The notes under the pieces are model-generated. The model was not told the DNA's origin. It worked only from the letters and a program-made list of their open reading frames with translations, and did no database searches. Below, piece by piece: positions 44,789-54,177 of a stretch of DNA of 64,000 nt. The stretch lies in assembly GCA_020723305.1 (NCBI GenBank), contig DYJC01000002.1:372001-436000 (forward strand). The letters are read 5' to 3'. Each line of letters begins with the position of its first letter. Position 1 is the first letter of the stretch. The DNA is from Desulfosudis oleivorans (lineage in GTDB: Bacteria > Desulfobacterota > Desulfobacteria > Desulfobacterales > SURF-7). Both the position numbers and the translations under genes were made by a program.

Positions 44789-45760
44789 TTAGAGTTCAGG
44801 TTTATTTGCCATTGCTTCAACACCGTTTCCGGCATATCGTGCAATGATATCAGTCATACCACAATTCAGCAAATGCGTTTCAATTTCTTCAGCACTTCGC
44901 AAGTGTTTGTATACATCCGTAAGCGTATCATGCGTATCCAGCATGGCCCATTCATGCATCATTTTAGAACTAAGCTGAGGATACGCATCCTGATAATCAA
45001 CAAGGGGTGATAAAGTAAGGAATATGGATCGAAGCCGATTTGCTGCTTTTATTCCTCTTATTTTCCATAATCCTATATGTATCGGCCATAAAACATGTGT
45101 GAGCACCTGGCAAAACTGCATTGAAAAATTTTTTGATGTTTTTAAAAGTATGGAACGAAGTGCTCGGCGCACAGGTGTTACCGGATAACCATATGTATAG
45201 TGATCAATTATTAAAAGACCTCCGGGTTTGACATGAGAGCATAAAGCTGCCATAGTTCTTTCAGGGTCAGGGGTATGCTGAATCACGCCGATACAGACTA
45301 CAATATCAAATTGTTCGGGTGAAACAGGCAAGTGAAGCAGATCAGCCTGGCAGACGAAATAATTTTTATATTTACTACAGTTTTTATAATTTGCTTCCAC
45401 TGCTTCAGATAGATCTGCTGCAAAAACTGTTGCGCCGGCTGAAAGCATGATTTCCGTAAACCGCCCGGCGCCACAGCCTGCTTCCAGCACCTTTTTCCCC
45501 TTAAAGATTTCTAATGAGCCGCCTGCCAAGCGGGCTAATCTGTCTTTTGAAATCGAAAGACCTGAAAATGAATCCAGTTGAGTTGTTCTGAACTTATTCC
45601 ATTGAAGACCAAAGGATGCAGCATAGTTGTTTTGCGCAACAAATCTAGGTATTTCACCTATAATTGGGAAAAAGCAACCATATTGGCATTGGTATCTGTT
45701 TTGTGTACTATCAATATTCAATGATGTGTTATGTTTAGGGCAGATCAGGCTGATGTTCAT
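44789..45760 (-). CDS. Methyltransferase with N-terminal Trm112-like zinc segment
   Basis: A 323-residue protein. The first 45 residues (SLICPKHNTSLNIDSTQNRY, QCQYGCFFPIIGEIPRF) resemble a Trm112p-like Cys segment with CxxH...CxxxC. The class I methyltransferase follows, with VLEAGCGAGRFTEIMLSAGA, DIVVCIGVIQHTPDPERTMA and HVKPGGLLIIDHYT. Trm112-like fusions are common among glycan and nucleoside methyltransferases in bacterial clusters. Substrate unknown. Confidence 0.85.
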   Translation of the reverse strand: MNISLICPKHNTSLNIDSTQNRYQCQYGCFFPIIGEIPRFVAQNNYAASFGLQWNKFRTTQLDSFSGLSISKDRLARLAGGSLEIFKGKKVLEAGCGAGRFTEIMLSAGATVFAADLSEAVEANYKNCSKYKNYFVCQADLLHLPVSPEQFDIVVCIGVIQHTPDPERTMAALCSHVKPGGLLIIDHYTYGYPVTPVRRALRSILLKTSKNFSMQFCQVLTHVLWPIHIGLWKIRGIKAANRLRSIFLTLSPLVDYQDAYPQLSSKMMHEWAMLDTHDTLTDVYKHLRSAEEIETHLLNCGMTDIIARYAGNGVEAMANKPEL

Positions 45761-45788
45761 GTTTATTCGATATCGAGAGGGTTATTGA

Positions 45789-46535
45789 TTATTGCCGACT
45801 TGTTTTCCGATAGTGCTGAATAGAGTTATAAATCATTTTACCGTTGCTTACCCACTTTTTTGCTAACATAAAAAACTTATTCCTCAGTATTTCTTTTGCT
45901 TCTATAGCTGAATGACTGATTTGTGTCGATGAAATACCGGTTTCGTCATACAGGGCAATTGGAATAGAGATTGTGTCAACGATGATAGGCTGGGAGAAAA
46001 ACCGGAGCCAAATTTCAAAATCCATTGATGTCTTATATTTTTCATGAAAAAATCCATACCTTTTAAATACATCGTATCGAATGATCGTGGATGGATGAGG
46101 CACCCAACTGTTAACGGGTGGCCACATGGCCCACATGGGTGGGTGGCCGCATATTGTGCCGGACTGCATCAATTCCATCTGAAAGATGACAATATCAGCA
46201 GAATTTTTTTTTATGATATAAATAAGCTTGTCTGGTTCAACGTCTGGATGCACTTCATCTCTGCCGTTCAAAAACCATATCCACTCGGCATTTGAAAGCT
46301 TCAGTCCATGGTTGAAAGCTGCTGCTGTCCCAAGTGGTTCCTGCCAGGTATAATCAATATTTGGCTCATCAATAATTGCTTTTTTAATATTTTCTTGTGT
46401 TTTTTTTATGCTGCTATCAACGATAAGTTGCCTTATACTATTGTTAATCCTGAGTTCCCTTGTACTTTTTATTGTGGATGAAACACCTTCGAAATCATCT
46501 TTTGTGACGGTTATAATGTCAATAATTCTTTCCAT
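45789..46535 (-). CDS. Glycosyltransferase family 2 (248-residue type, paralog)
   Basis: A 248-residue GT2 with IDIITVTKDDFEGVSSTIKS, WFLNGRDEVHPDV and TSMDFEIWLRFFSQP. It aligns end to end with the 20989-21735 product, so these two genes, 25 kb apart, are duplicates. It sits with a Trm112-type methyltransferase and a GT-B gene. The two may add the same or related sugars in different positions. Confidence 0.85.
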   Translation of the reverse strand: MERIIDIITVTKDDFEGVSSTIKSTRELRINNSIRQLIVDSSIKKTQENIKKAIIDEPNIDYTWQEPLGTAAAFNHGLKLSNAEWIWFLNGRDEVHPDVEPDKLIYIIKKNSADIVIFQMELMQSGTICGHPPMWAMWPPVNSWVPHPSTIIRYDVFKRYGFFHEKYKTSMDFEIWLRFFSQPIIVDTISIPIALYDETGISSTQISHSAIEAKEILRNKFFMLAKKWVSNGKMIYNSIQHYRKTSRQ

Positions 46536-46594
46536 TGTTTTTAACCTGACAGAATAAGAAAAAAGGTTAGATAAACATGATTAAAAGTCAGAGG

Positions 46595-47707
46595 TTATAA
46601 TAAATTCTTTATCGCAGATTCAAGGGCATATTGATCAGGGGGTAACATAATGGGAATTTCCCTTTCCCATAATCCCTCATCTTGAAGAACATTTTTAATA
46701 TTTGCAAAGGAGAAAAATTCAAAGATACCAGGCAAATTGTAATACGATCGCGCAGCATGTGTATTTGCGATAACCGGAACACCTGCAATCAGCATATCTG
46801 TGATACGTGTAAGTGCACCTGACCCACTCTCCTGGTAGCACAAGCATGCTTTTACATCTCCTAAAAGTTGATCCAACTTTTGGGGTGATACACTTCCAAG
46901 CAGCTCAATGTTGTATTGCGAGATTTGATCTCGGAGGTTTTCTGTGTTGTATCCTGCCACGATTAGTTTTCCGATGGATCGATTCAGATCATACTTTTCC
47001 CAGTTTTTAATTGCAGCAATCATTCCCGTTGCCGTAGGTCGATTGCCGGCTGAACCTAGAATAAGAATTCCTTGTTTTGGATTATTTTTTCTTTGAAGAC
47101 GTATTTTATTCAGGCGTAGGAGGTTCTCTTCATCCGGATAGTAAGGAAAAAAGAAGGTGTTTATTCCAAAGTTGTTTAAAATTGCAGTATCTTCTCTTGA
47201 AATGGTTACAACCAGATTGCATCTATTTAATATAGATAGTTCATACATGAACAAATCTTTTTGCTTTTCAGGTGTCATTTGCCCTGGAACGAGGCTTTCA
47301 ATATTGTGAGCTAAAGCAATGGTTGGTATCATTTTCTTTCTTAATTCCAGAACCAGAGGTTCAAAATATATCGGATCATCAATAAGGGCAATGTGTATTG
47401 ACTCTTTTTCAAGAACTGAAATTATCCATTCTTGTGAGACAAGATTAAAGAAATCGATAGATGGGCGAAATGTCTCATGCCATAAATTTTGTTTATCTAT
47501 TTTTTTTTCTTTAAATGAGTTGAATAATTTCGATTTGAAACTTTTTGATGGAGTGTTTGATTTAGTAGGGAGGTTCAGAGATAGCGCACTTGAAATCCGG
47601 GGTGATAGGAATGAAAATGCATTACGGAGCTGTGCTGCTCGACGCGACCCTCCATCTTTATTGGCATCTGGCATAAAACGTGTAAAATAAATACATTTTT
47701 TATTCAT
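46595..47707 (-). CDS. Glycosyltransferase, GT-B fold (GT4-like)
   Basis: A 370-residue GT-B protein: the N-terminus CIYFTRFMPDANKDGGSRRA is unusual but keeps the Gly loop. The C-terminal domain has ILILGSAGNRPTATGMIAAI, LLGDVKACLCYQESGSGALT and RITDMLIAGVPVIANTHAAR. It overlaps the WbsX-like gene by 8 bp. This is a divergent GT4-like enzyme; specificity unknown. Confidence 0.75.
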   Translation of the reverse strand: MNKKCIYFTRFMPDANKDGGSRRAAQLRNAFSFLSPRISSALSLNLPTKSNTPSKSFKSKLFNSFKEKKIDKQNLWHETFRPSIDFFNLVSQEWIISVLEKESIHIALIDDPIYFEPLVLELRKKMIPTIALAHNIESLVPGQMTPEKQKDLFMYELSILNRCNLVVTISREDTAILNNFGINTFFFPYYPDEENLLRLNKIRLQRKNNPKQGILILGSAGNRPTATGMIAAIKNWEKYDLNRSIGKLIVAGYNTENLRDQISQYNIELLGSVSPQKLDQLLGDVKACLCYQESGSGALTRITDMLIAGVPVIANTHAARSYYNLPGIFEFFSFANIKNVLQDEGLWEREIPIMLPPDQYALESAIKNLL

Positions 47708-48794
47708 TTTTAATATGAAGAATTTCCTCTTGACAGATTTTTAGATAGGATTTTCCAAACCTCTGGTCAGGTTCAAGGTAGTTTCCTTCAGCCCACTCAT
47801 TCCACGATTTTATAAATACAAGGCGTTTTTCGGGTTCATCAGATGATACATGGCTAATCGCTTGCTGCAGGTGAATACGAAAAAGCTGTGGTGTTGATCC
47901 ATGAAATACAACTCCATTATGGCGGCTCCGGGGTGTATTATCCCAATTGGGAATTATGCAAGGATAATGCTGTGAAATTGAATTATTGAGAATATGGGGA
48001 TATTCATTGATGAGATCCTGGTAGTTATATATATCTGGCATTGGATTTTTTCTTTTAAAAATTTTTGAAATCAAGCCGGAGCTTGAAGGTTTTAACCTTG
48101 ATAAAATAAATGGAAGCGTATCCGGAATAAGAGCATCAAAGCCATTTTCTGCCGGATTCCATGAAGGATAGGAATTTCCAATAAAATATATACCTTTTAA
48201 CCCAGCTTCTGCTGCCAATGTTCTCCAATAGTCAGTAAAAAAGTTCGGATCAGGGATTCCTGTTGGATTGTAAACAATAAAAAGAGGTTTTTCATCGATT
48301 TTGATATAACGGGAATCAGTGAAGGCATCTAAAAGAGAGTAAAAATGCGCTCTATAGTCATCTTTTCCCGGATATTCTTGTTTTATTAATATTCTGTCCG
48401 GAGCGCCATGCCATATACCTGTCCACGTCTGATTCGCCCATCCGAGACAAAAGGGATAATCAGGTTCACCTGACTTTAATACTTCCCCAAATGGCCTTTC
48501 GAGCAAGCGTTTGCCTGCAAACCAATAATGCCAGTAGCAGAATCCTTCAATACCGTGTGCTCTGGCCAGTTCAGCCTGAGCAATCCTGGTTTCCGGCACG
48601 CGCAAATCATAGAACCCGAGATCAGCAGGAATATTGGGCTGGTGGTGGCCGCGGAAGAGCGGTTTTGCATTAGCAAGATTTGTCCACTCGGTAAATCCTT
48701 TTCCCCACCACTCATCGTTTTCGGGGATAGGATGGAATTGAGGCAGATAGAAAGCGATAAGGCGCACAGACGCTATTTTTTTATTATTGTCCAT
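47700..48794 (-). CDS. WbsX-like glycan protein (GH99-like fold)
   Basis: A 364-residue protein of the WbsX family (PF14307): RLIAFYLPQFHPIPENDEWW, GKGFTEWTNLANAKPLFRGH, HGIEGFCYWHYWFAGKRLLE and SWNEWAEGNYLEPD. WbsX proteins are found in O-antigen and capsule clusters beside transferases and are related to GH99 glycosidases. Whether they transfer or cleave sugars is not settled. The overlap with the next gene suggests co-translation. Recognition is strong; the catalytic role is not. Confidence 0.85.
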   Translation of the reverse strand: MDNNKKIASVRLIAFYLPQFHPIPENDEWWGKGFTEWTNLANAKPLFRGHHQPNIPADLGFYDLRVPETRIAQAELARAHGIEGFCYWHYWFAGKRLLERPFGEVLKSGEPDYPFCLGWANQTWTGIWHGAPDRILIKQEYPGKDDYRAHFYSLLDAFTDSRYIKIDEKPLFIVYNPTGIPDPNFFTDYWRTLAAEAGLKGIYFIGNSYPSWNPAENGFDALIPDTLPFILSRLKPSSSGLISKIFKRKNPMPDIYNYQDLINEYPHILNNSISQHYPCIIPNWDNTPRSRHNGVVFHGSTPQLFRIHLQQAISHVSSDEPEKRLVFIKSWNEWAEGNYLEPDQRFGKSYLKICQEEILHIKNE

Positions 48795-49952
48795 TCAAGC
48801 AAGAAAATTGTTTATAATCTTAAGAATCTTAGGTGCAGTAGTTAAAATACTATGCCTATCCCTTACCTTATTGGCAGCCTGATCTCCTAACTGTTTACGG
48901 AGGTTTTTATTTTTACATAGCTGAATTACTTTTTCTGCCATTGCTTCAACATCGAGATATGGAACCACAAAACCTGAATCTTCTTCAACGAGTTCTGGTG
49001 AGCCACCAGCGTTGTTGAAGCAAAGGATTGGCTTACCTAGTGAGGCGACTTCAATGTTAACAACTGGGTATGGGTCTTCCCGTGATACCATTGCGAACAT
49101 GTCAAAGTCTGTATAATAATCCAATGGGTTTGATACCTCTGGAAGAAAGAAAACTTTATCGGTAAGGTTTGCCTTTTTTAAATCATGGAGAATTCTATAC
49201 GAATCTTCGCTATCGTTTTCGCCTCCAAGCCAAACAAAATAAATAGGTAAGTTTTTGCATCTATTAAATACATTGATGGCGAGTTGGATAAATAGATCCT
49301 TACCTTTACGCCATATCTCGGCGCCGGAGCCACCGACAATTATCCCGTCTTCTGGTATATTCATTTTTTTTCGGAGTGTGTTTTTTTCTATATTATTGGT
49401 GGGGTCAATGAAGCCATGAATAACATCTATTTTTTCCCCCGGGATTTTATGGTTTCGGATGAGGTTTTCTTTCACAGCGTTTGAGACAGCAATAAAATGT
49501 GAGGAATATTTCTTCACCTGTTCAAAGTTGACTTTTCCTGATCTATTAATCCAGTAATCAAGCTCTGCAACCCTGCATATAACCGGACATTGCAGATGTG
49601 ATAACGAAGATAAAATCTCACCGTTCGTGATGGTATTTGAAAATATTAAGTCAACTGAACCTATAGGATATTTTTGTTTTAAATATTCCGGCTGCTGTCT
49701 TTTATCAGAAAAATATGTCTTAATACGATTAATAAAGTTCTGAGTGAGGATGTCTTTTTCCTTCTGGGGCGCATGATAAATGATTACAGGTGATAACTTT
49801 TCGTATTCCGCCCGTAATACTCCATCGCATTTAAGTATTATTTCAAAATCTATATCTGAGTTTTCTTTTAACCACTTCATTAGCCGCAAGAGAATTATCG
49901 GAGCTCCTGTATAGCCTGCATAATGACCGATAAAGAGGATTTTTTTTCTCAT
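48795..49952 (-). CDS. Glycosyltransferase family 4
   Basis: A GT-B enzyme of 385 residues. ATG 49952 is chosen because GGAAGG lies upstream; the earlier frame has no signal. Motifs: KILFIGHYAGYTGAPIILLR, AVSNAVKENLIRNHKIPGEK, VGGSGAEIWRKGKDLFIQLA, and the Glu motif region FDMFAMVSREDPYPVVNIEV with ASLGKPILCF. It ends 1 bp before the WbsX-like start. Confidence 0.85.
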   Translation of the reverse strand: MRKKILFIGHYAGYTGAPIILLRLMKWLKENSDIDFEIILKCDGVLRAEYEKLSPVIIYHAPQKEKDILTQNFINRIKTYFSDKRQQPEYLKQKYPIGSVDLIFSNTITNGEILSSLSHLQCPVICRVAELDYWINRSGKVNFEQVKKYSSHFIAVSNAVKENLIRNHKIPGEKIDVIHGFIDPTNNIEKNTLRKKMNIPEDGIIVGGSGAEIWRKGKDLFIQLAINVFNRCKNLPIYFVWLGGENDSEDSYRILHDLKKANLTDKVFFLPEVSNPLDYYTDFDMFAMVSREDPYPVVNIEVASLGKPILCFNNAGGSPELVEEDSGFVVPYLDVEAMAEKVIQLCKNKNLRKQLGDQAANKVRDRHSILTTAPKILKIINNFLA

Positions 49953-50089
49953 GTAATACCTTCCGTTTGCAAAAAATAGAACATATGAGGATAGCAAACT
50001 ACAGATAATCTCTCATATTTTTTTTTGGTGTCAGGATATAGCAATCCTAATAATGAATGGCAATATATTGAGACCTTTTTATTTGGAAT

Positions 50090-51976
50090 TTATCTGGTTT
50101 CTGACCATTTATACAATATTGTTCCGATTTTGCATAATGCTTTGCCGATAAACCATGGAGTAAACCGAACAACACCTACCTCTTTCAAACCATTTATAAG
50201 ATGATTTCTCCAATTGTATCGAGGGGGGGGGGCCATATCCACAAGGGTATTTCCATTTGTTTCTATATTTGTTAGCTTGCCGATCATCCGGAGAAATTTC
50301 AGATATTCTTCTGAAGGGGAGTAATTTTTAATAATATTCAAAATGTCCGATGTGTTAAACCCATCGGGGGGAATAGGACTTTTTTCATTTACTCCATGGG
50401 CACGTAACAGAATATCTATCTCTTCTCCAAACAACCGGATATCTGATGTAATTGACGAGTCGGTGACTTGACTTGCTCGATACCCCCATACTGCAACTTT
50501 AAAATCTGAGTTATTTATAGAGAGGCGTTCCCAAAGGGGAAGCAACGCTTCTGATATAAAAGGCTTATGCTTTTTGCCGTGAAAAAAAGACTTTCTGTAA
50601 ATATCTCGATAGTATTGCTCATAGTCATGAAGAACAAGCGTCATGTCATTTTTAATCTGCTCATAACCAAGTGCCTGCATGCGATCGATAGTAAAAGTCT
50701 CTGGGCGTGAGCTGAATCCTTCGAAGGGGATTTGTTTTAACGCGATATCGAGTAGTGAGGTGCGAAAAAGGTGGAGGCCACCATCCTTCGGGCCGCCAAA
50801 AAATTTATCCATCATTTGAGTGTTTATTTCAAATACATTTTTTGATGCATTTTCTGCTATGTTGATAAGGTTTGATATGGCATTAGGCAAAACAAGAAGG
50901 TCTGCATCAACGGCGATTGTCCACGGCAGATTCGAATCCAGCCCGATTTCAAACATCTTTTTCAGGGCATTACTGAATGGTTTAACCCCCTTGATAATAT
51001 GGATATTTTTATCAATGACTTGCTTATCAATTAACTCTTTGCACAAGTCCTCAGTTCGTTCCCCCGATGATCGAATAATCACAGAGGCATTGGAAATTTT
51101 TTTACATTCAGCATCAGGTTTGGGGCACTCAATATTATATATTCTCTCAGTAATGGCAGAATTACCGTTTCCCGCTATATTGATTGATTCATAACCATAC
51201 TGCTGGTTAAGTTTGCCGGCGATTCTTTCAAACGTTGATAATTGAAAAGGATCCAACTCATAACGCCATCTTTCATCTTTAAAGTCATCCGGGCTTTGCT
51301 GATTATAAAATTGATCATCCATGGTCAGGGAATTGGACCCTAAATACTGCTTTACATAAGAAAGGTTTCCTTTGTTTACGCCAACCAGGTGGTGCTTAAC
51401 TTTCCAGTATTCAAGCATGGAGGACTCAAATTCAATTCCGATAAAGTTACAAATCAATAATAATTTACTTTTCTTATCTGAAAGGATATCCTCGTACCGA
51501 AGCGTCAATCTATCGTTTGAAGGGAAAGAAGATACCCAGTCATCAATTTTTATAGATGAGTTGCGCCATGTTTGAACTATTGAATCGATAGTAAAGTGGC
51601 TGTGGTTTTGAAGAGTACAGGCAGTAAAGGCGCGGCCGTCTCTTATCAATCGAATAACTTTGATTGTTATATTTTCTGAATACAGATAGTTGTTAAAATT
51701 CCCAATATTGCTTACAGAAATAAATGGTTTCCCACTGAATTCTGAAAGTTGTGAAAAAAAATCACCATTTGGCTGCCATATTTTGTTAAATTTGCCCCAG
51801 AACCGGCATTCGCCGACACATAGTGAGCAGGCGTCGCGCAGATCTGCTTTACCAAATATTTTACTAATCTCCCCTAATGAAATAATTTTAGAGTGAGATC
51901 CAAGGAGAATATTAAGGGTATGATTTTCAGCCGTTCCCGGAGATGCGATCACAACAATAGTAATTTTATTTTTCAT
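50090..51976 (-). CDS. Fused sulfotransferase-glycosyltransferase-like protein
   Basis: A 628-residue fusion. Residues 1-230 look like a PAPS-dependent sulfotransferase: a phosphosulfate-loop-like IVVIASPGTAENHTLNILLG, SHSKIISLGEI, and the 3'-phosphate motif VIRLIRDGRAFTACTLQ. From about residue 290 a GT-A-like domain follows, with VIIRSSGERTEDLCKELID and a DxD candidate in WTIAVDADLLVLPN (about 350). A C10 run in the coding strand (50223-50232, residues about 580-585) could slip and swap the last 45 residues. It suggests a sulfated or otherwise modified sugar. The GT half is less certain than the sulfotransferase half. Confidence 0.7.
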   Translation of the reverse strand: MKNKITIVVIASPGTAENHTLNILLGSHSKIISLGEISKIFGKADLRDACSLCVGECRFWGKFNKIWQPNGDFFSQLSEFSGKPFISVSNIGNFNNYLYSENITIKVIRLIRDGRAFTACTLQNHSHFTIDSIVQTWRNSSIKIDDWVSSFPSNDRLTLRYEDILSDKKSKLLLICNFIGIEFESSMLEYWKVKHHLVGVNKGNLSYVKQYLGSNSLTMDDQFYNQQSPDDFKDERWRYELDPFQLSTFERIAGKLNQQYGYESINIAGNGNSAITERIYNIECPKPDAECKKISNASVIIRSSGERTEDLCKELIDKQVIDKNIHIIKGVKPFSNALKKMFEIGLDSNLPWTIAVDADLLVLPNAISNLINIAENASKNVFEINTQMMDKFFGGPKDGGLHLFRTSLLDIALKQIPFEGFSSRPETFTIDRMQALGYEQIKNDMTLVLHDYEQYYRDIYRKSFFHGKKHKPFISEALLPLWERLSINNSDFKVAVWGYRASQVTDSSITSDIRLFGEEIDILLRAHGVNEKSPIPPDGFNTSDILNIIKNYSPSEEYLKFLRMIGKLTNIETNGNTLVDMAPPPRYNWRNHLINGLKEVGVVRFTPWFIGKALCKIGTILYKWSETR

Positions 51977-52024
51977 ATTTCAGAATTGGAATGTGTCGTG
52001 TCTATTTTTCAGCTACTGTTTAAC

Positions 52025-52123
52025 GAGACCTTTGAATTTCTCATTTTTTCAAAATTCGCATATAATGAAAACAATCAGTTATAAAACGAAACTTGCTAAA
52101 AACAGCAGTTTTTCAAAGGTCTC
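52025..52123. mobile_element. Small inverted-repeat element of a third family (99 bp)
   Basis: Starts GAGACCTTTGAA and ends TTCAAAGGTCTC. TTAAC flanks both ends (52020-52024, 52124-52128), consistent with a 5-bp target duplication. No coding capacity. Similar GAGACCTTT words occur at 14316 and about 50067. It lies in the gap of about 370 nt between the genes starting at 51976 and ending at 52347, which otherwise holds repeat copy C and AT-rich sequence. Confidence 0.7.
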
Positions 52124-52226
52124 TTAACGTTAAAATTACATCAGAAGGTATATAAATGTAATTGTTAAGAAAAGCGTAGCACCGATTCTAAAATGGAGAC
52201 AGAAGGCCTAAAAAAAATAATATAAT

Positions 52227-52347
52227 GAGCTAATTTCAAAACTATCAAAAAGCGTCACATCGGCGAAAGCCGGTGTCCAGAAAGAGGCGAAAATACTGGA
52301 TTCCGGCTTTCGCCGGAATGACAATAATGTACTTTTGAAATTAGCTC
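52227..52347. mobile_element. MITE-like element, copy C (121 bp)
   Basis: Ends GAGCTAATTTCAAAA and TTTTGAAATTAGCTC are perfect inverted repeats; the interior is the short form. TAAT flanks both sides (52223-52226, 52348-52351), a 4-bp duplication. Its last base supplies the G of the TAG stop of the methyltransferase gene ending at 52347. Confidence 0.88.
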
Positions 52348-53402
52348 TAATGTTTGAAAACAAATCTGTTTTTCTGTGAAGTAAGCTTTTGGTAGAACCG
52401 ATAAAATAGCATAGGGAAATGCAAATTGGGATCAGTCGACTTCGATTCAGAGTTAAAGCGAAAATAGCAGGACGTATTTACCATTTTTCTTTTTGGTATT
52501 GTTTGATCAGTTGTTGGATTGAAAATTTCAAAGCCACAGTTGTTTATAAATTTCCATAAAAGCTGGGGGCTAAAATAATTTAGGTGCTCCCAGGAGTTAA
52601 GATTTTTATCTGAAAGTTGCCCGTGGGCAATATTTTTGATACTTTGCTGCAGCTTTTCATCAGAATAATAGGGGACAGAGATATAACCGATAAAGTTTGT
52701 TGATAATAATGGTTTCATTGCCAGTAGAGATTCCACCGGCTCACTGAGGTGCTCGAAAACCTGATTTGCTAAAAAGATGTCAAAGCGATGGCCGGAATTA
52801 ATTTCCTCAAAAGTGGAATAAACATTTAATCCGTTCTGGTTACAAAAATCCAGTTTTCTCTTATCGGTCTCGATACCTGTGCAGTCAACACCGTGGGAAG
52901 ATGCGACGCTTAAGAAGTCGCCCCAGCCGCAACCGTGTTCCAGAAGATGTATGCTATCGAAAGATGATGGATCCCTTTTTAAGACATAGCTATATAATTG
53001 ATTCCAAATGTTTAGGTTCAATAATCGTTTTGAGTGCTGGAAGATTTTATTCTTGCTTTTTTCCGCCGAAATTATTTCATTATAGACTACCGATAGCCAT
53101 CGATTATTTAGACCGTACTTCGTATAGGCAAATTTGCATTTTTTGCATTTCACCAGTGGTATGTGCGGCAAGTTGAGAATACCACATTCCTTGATCACAG
53201 ATGTATTCAGCGAGAGGTTTGTTTTAATAAAATGTGCGGGGTCTATATGGAGCAACAATTTATATTTTTTTGATTTGCATAGAGGGCAGTCTCTTTCGAT
53301 GAAGCTTTCATTCATAAGAGCTAATTTACCATTGGTCACGTCAATTATGATGTTGTTTTTTCTGGTTCGTTGTTGGTAAAAAAGGGCAGTAAACTTCTTC
53401 AC
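52347..53402 (-). CDS. Class I SAM methyltransferase with N-terminal zinc-ribbon
   Basis: About 351 residues from GTG 53402; an internal ATG at 53315 (MNESFIERDCPLC) would drop 29 residues and is a real alternative. Two Cys pairs (CPLCKSKKY, CKKCKFAY) form a zinc-ribbon-like segment. Then LLEHGCGWGDFLSVASSHG gives motif I, followed by DIFLANQVFEHLSEPVESLL. This is the C-methyltransferase-like layout seen with deoxysugar enzymes. The stop codon is made by repeat copy C; without the insertion the frame would run on about 19 residues. Confidence 0.8.
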   Translation of the reverse strand: MKKFTALFYQQRTRKNNIIIDVTNGKLALMNESFIERDCPLCKSKKYKLLLHIDPAHFIKTNLSLNTSVIKECGILNLPHIPLVKCKKCKFAYTKYGLNNRWLSVVYNEIISAEKSKNKIFQHSKRLLNLNIWNQLYSYVLKRDPSSFDSIHLLEHGCGWGDFLSVASSHGVDCTGIETDKRKLDFCNQNGLNVYSTFEEINSGHRFDIFLANQVFEHLSEPVESLLAMKPLLSTNFIGYISVPYYSDEKLQQSIKNIAHGQLSDKNLNSWEHLNYFSPQLLWKFINNCGFEIFNPTTDQTIPKRKMVNTSCYFRFNSESKSTDPNLHFPMLFYRFYQKLTSQKNRFVFKH

Positions 53403-53473
53403 TCTCTAATTGAAAACCGATTTCATATAGTTTTTATATTCCGAATCCATCACAACAAGCCTGAAGTTCAAGC

Positions 53474-54139
53474 CTATTTGCGCTTGCGCAGGCCAATCCA
53501 TTCACCGACATGCGTTAGCGGCTTATAATCTGGTAGTATAGTTTTCCATACAGCAGGGTGGCGAGCGCCTATAAACAAGAGATAGATTGCAGCATCTTTA
53601 AAAGGAGATGCCGATTCATATATAATCGACAAACCGTTTGTGGAATATAATTTTCGCATTGCAGCAGGGCAAAAGCGCCAGTAGTCGCCATAAGAGACAT
53701 TTGCGTCGTGTTGTAGTTGGGAAAAGGGTACAACAGAAATGATAACATCTCGAGTCAGAAAGCACATGTTTGCGAAAGCTTTAAAACAATCAAAAATATG
53801 TTCAAGAACAGTATGATTAAAAACAACGTCGAATCCCGCTTTTAAACTGTCTGGAATTTCTGCCATGAGATCAATGCTGACTTTTTCTTGACAGGCTTCA
53901 TCAATATCACTGCTTCTGTCCTCACCTGGACAATTCGATATGGTATAGGAGGTCGCATTTTTAAAATACTCGCGATAAGTTCCCCCCTGCTTGTCCTCAT
54001 CTTTCCATCCACTCAAGTTAAGAACATCTCCGGTAAAAAGTGGGGCCAACCTGCGCAATTCTTTATTGCTCCAATGTCGTACGATAAGAGATTGTTTATA
54101 TACGCCAGCCTTAATATCCTCTTTTGTTCTTCTATCCAA
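53474..54139 (-). CDS. Class I SAM-dependent methyltransferase-like protein
   Basis: A 221-residue protein starting at TTG 54139, which has AGGAG 6 nt upstream. FTGDVLNLSGWKDEDKQGGTY replaces the usual GxGxG motif I (LSGWKDED). KAGFDVVFNHTVLEHIFDCF and the later SYGDYWRFCPAAMRKLYS match the SAM methyltransferase helper group found beside NeuA and surface-carbohydrate proteins. SAM binding is less certain than for the other methyltransferases here because motif I is altered. Confidence 0.65.
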   Translation of the reverse strand: MDRRTKEDIKAGVYKQSLIVRHWSNKELRRLAPLFTGDVLNLSGWKDEDKQGGTYREYFKNATSYTISNCPGEDRSSDIDEACQEKVSIDLMAEIPDSLKAGFDVVFNHTVLEHIFDCFKAFANMCFLTRDVIISVVPFSQLQHDANVSYGDYWRFCPAAMRKLYSTNGLSIIYESASPFKDAAIYLLFIGARHPAVWKTILPDYKPLTHVGEWIGLRKRK

Positions 54140-54177
54140 TATGATCTCCTGTATAAATTGTTAGTGTGTAATCATTT

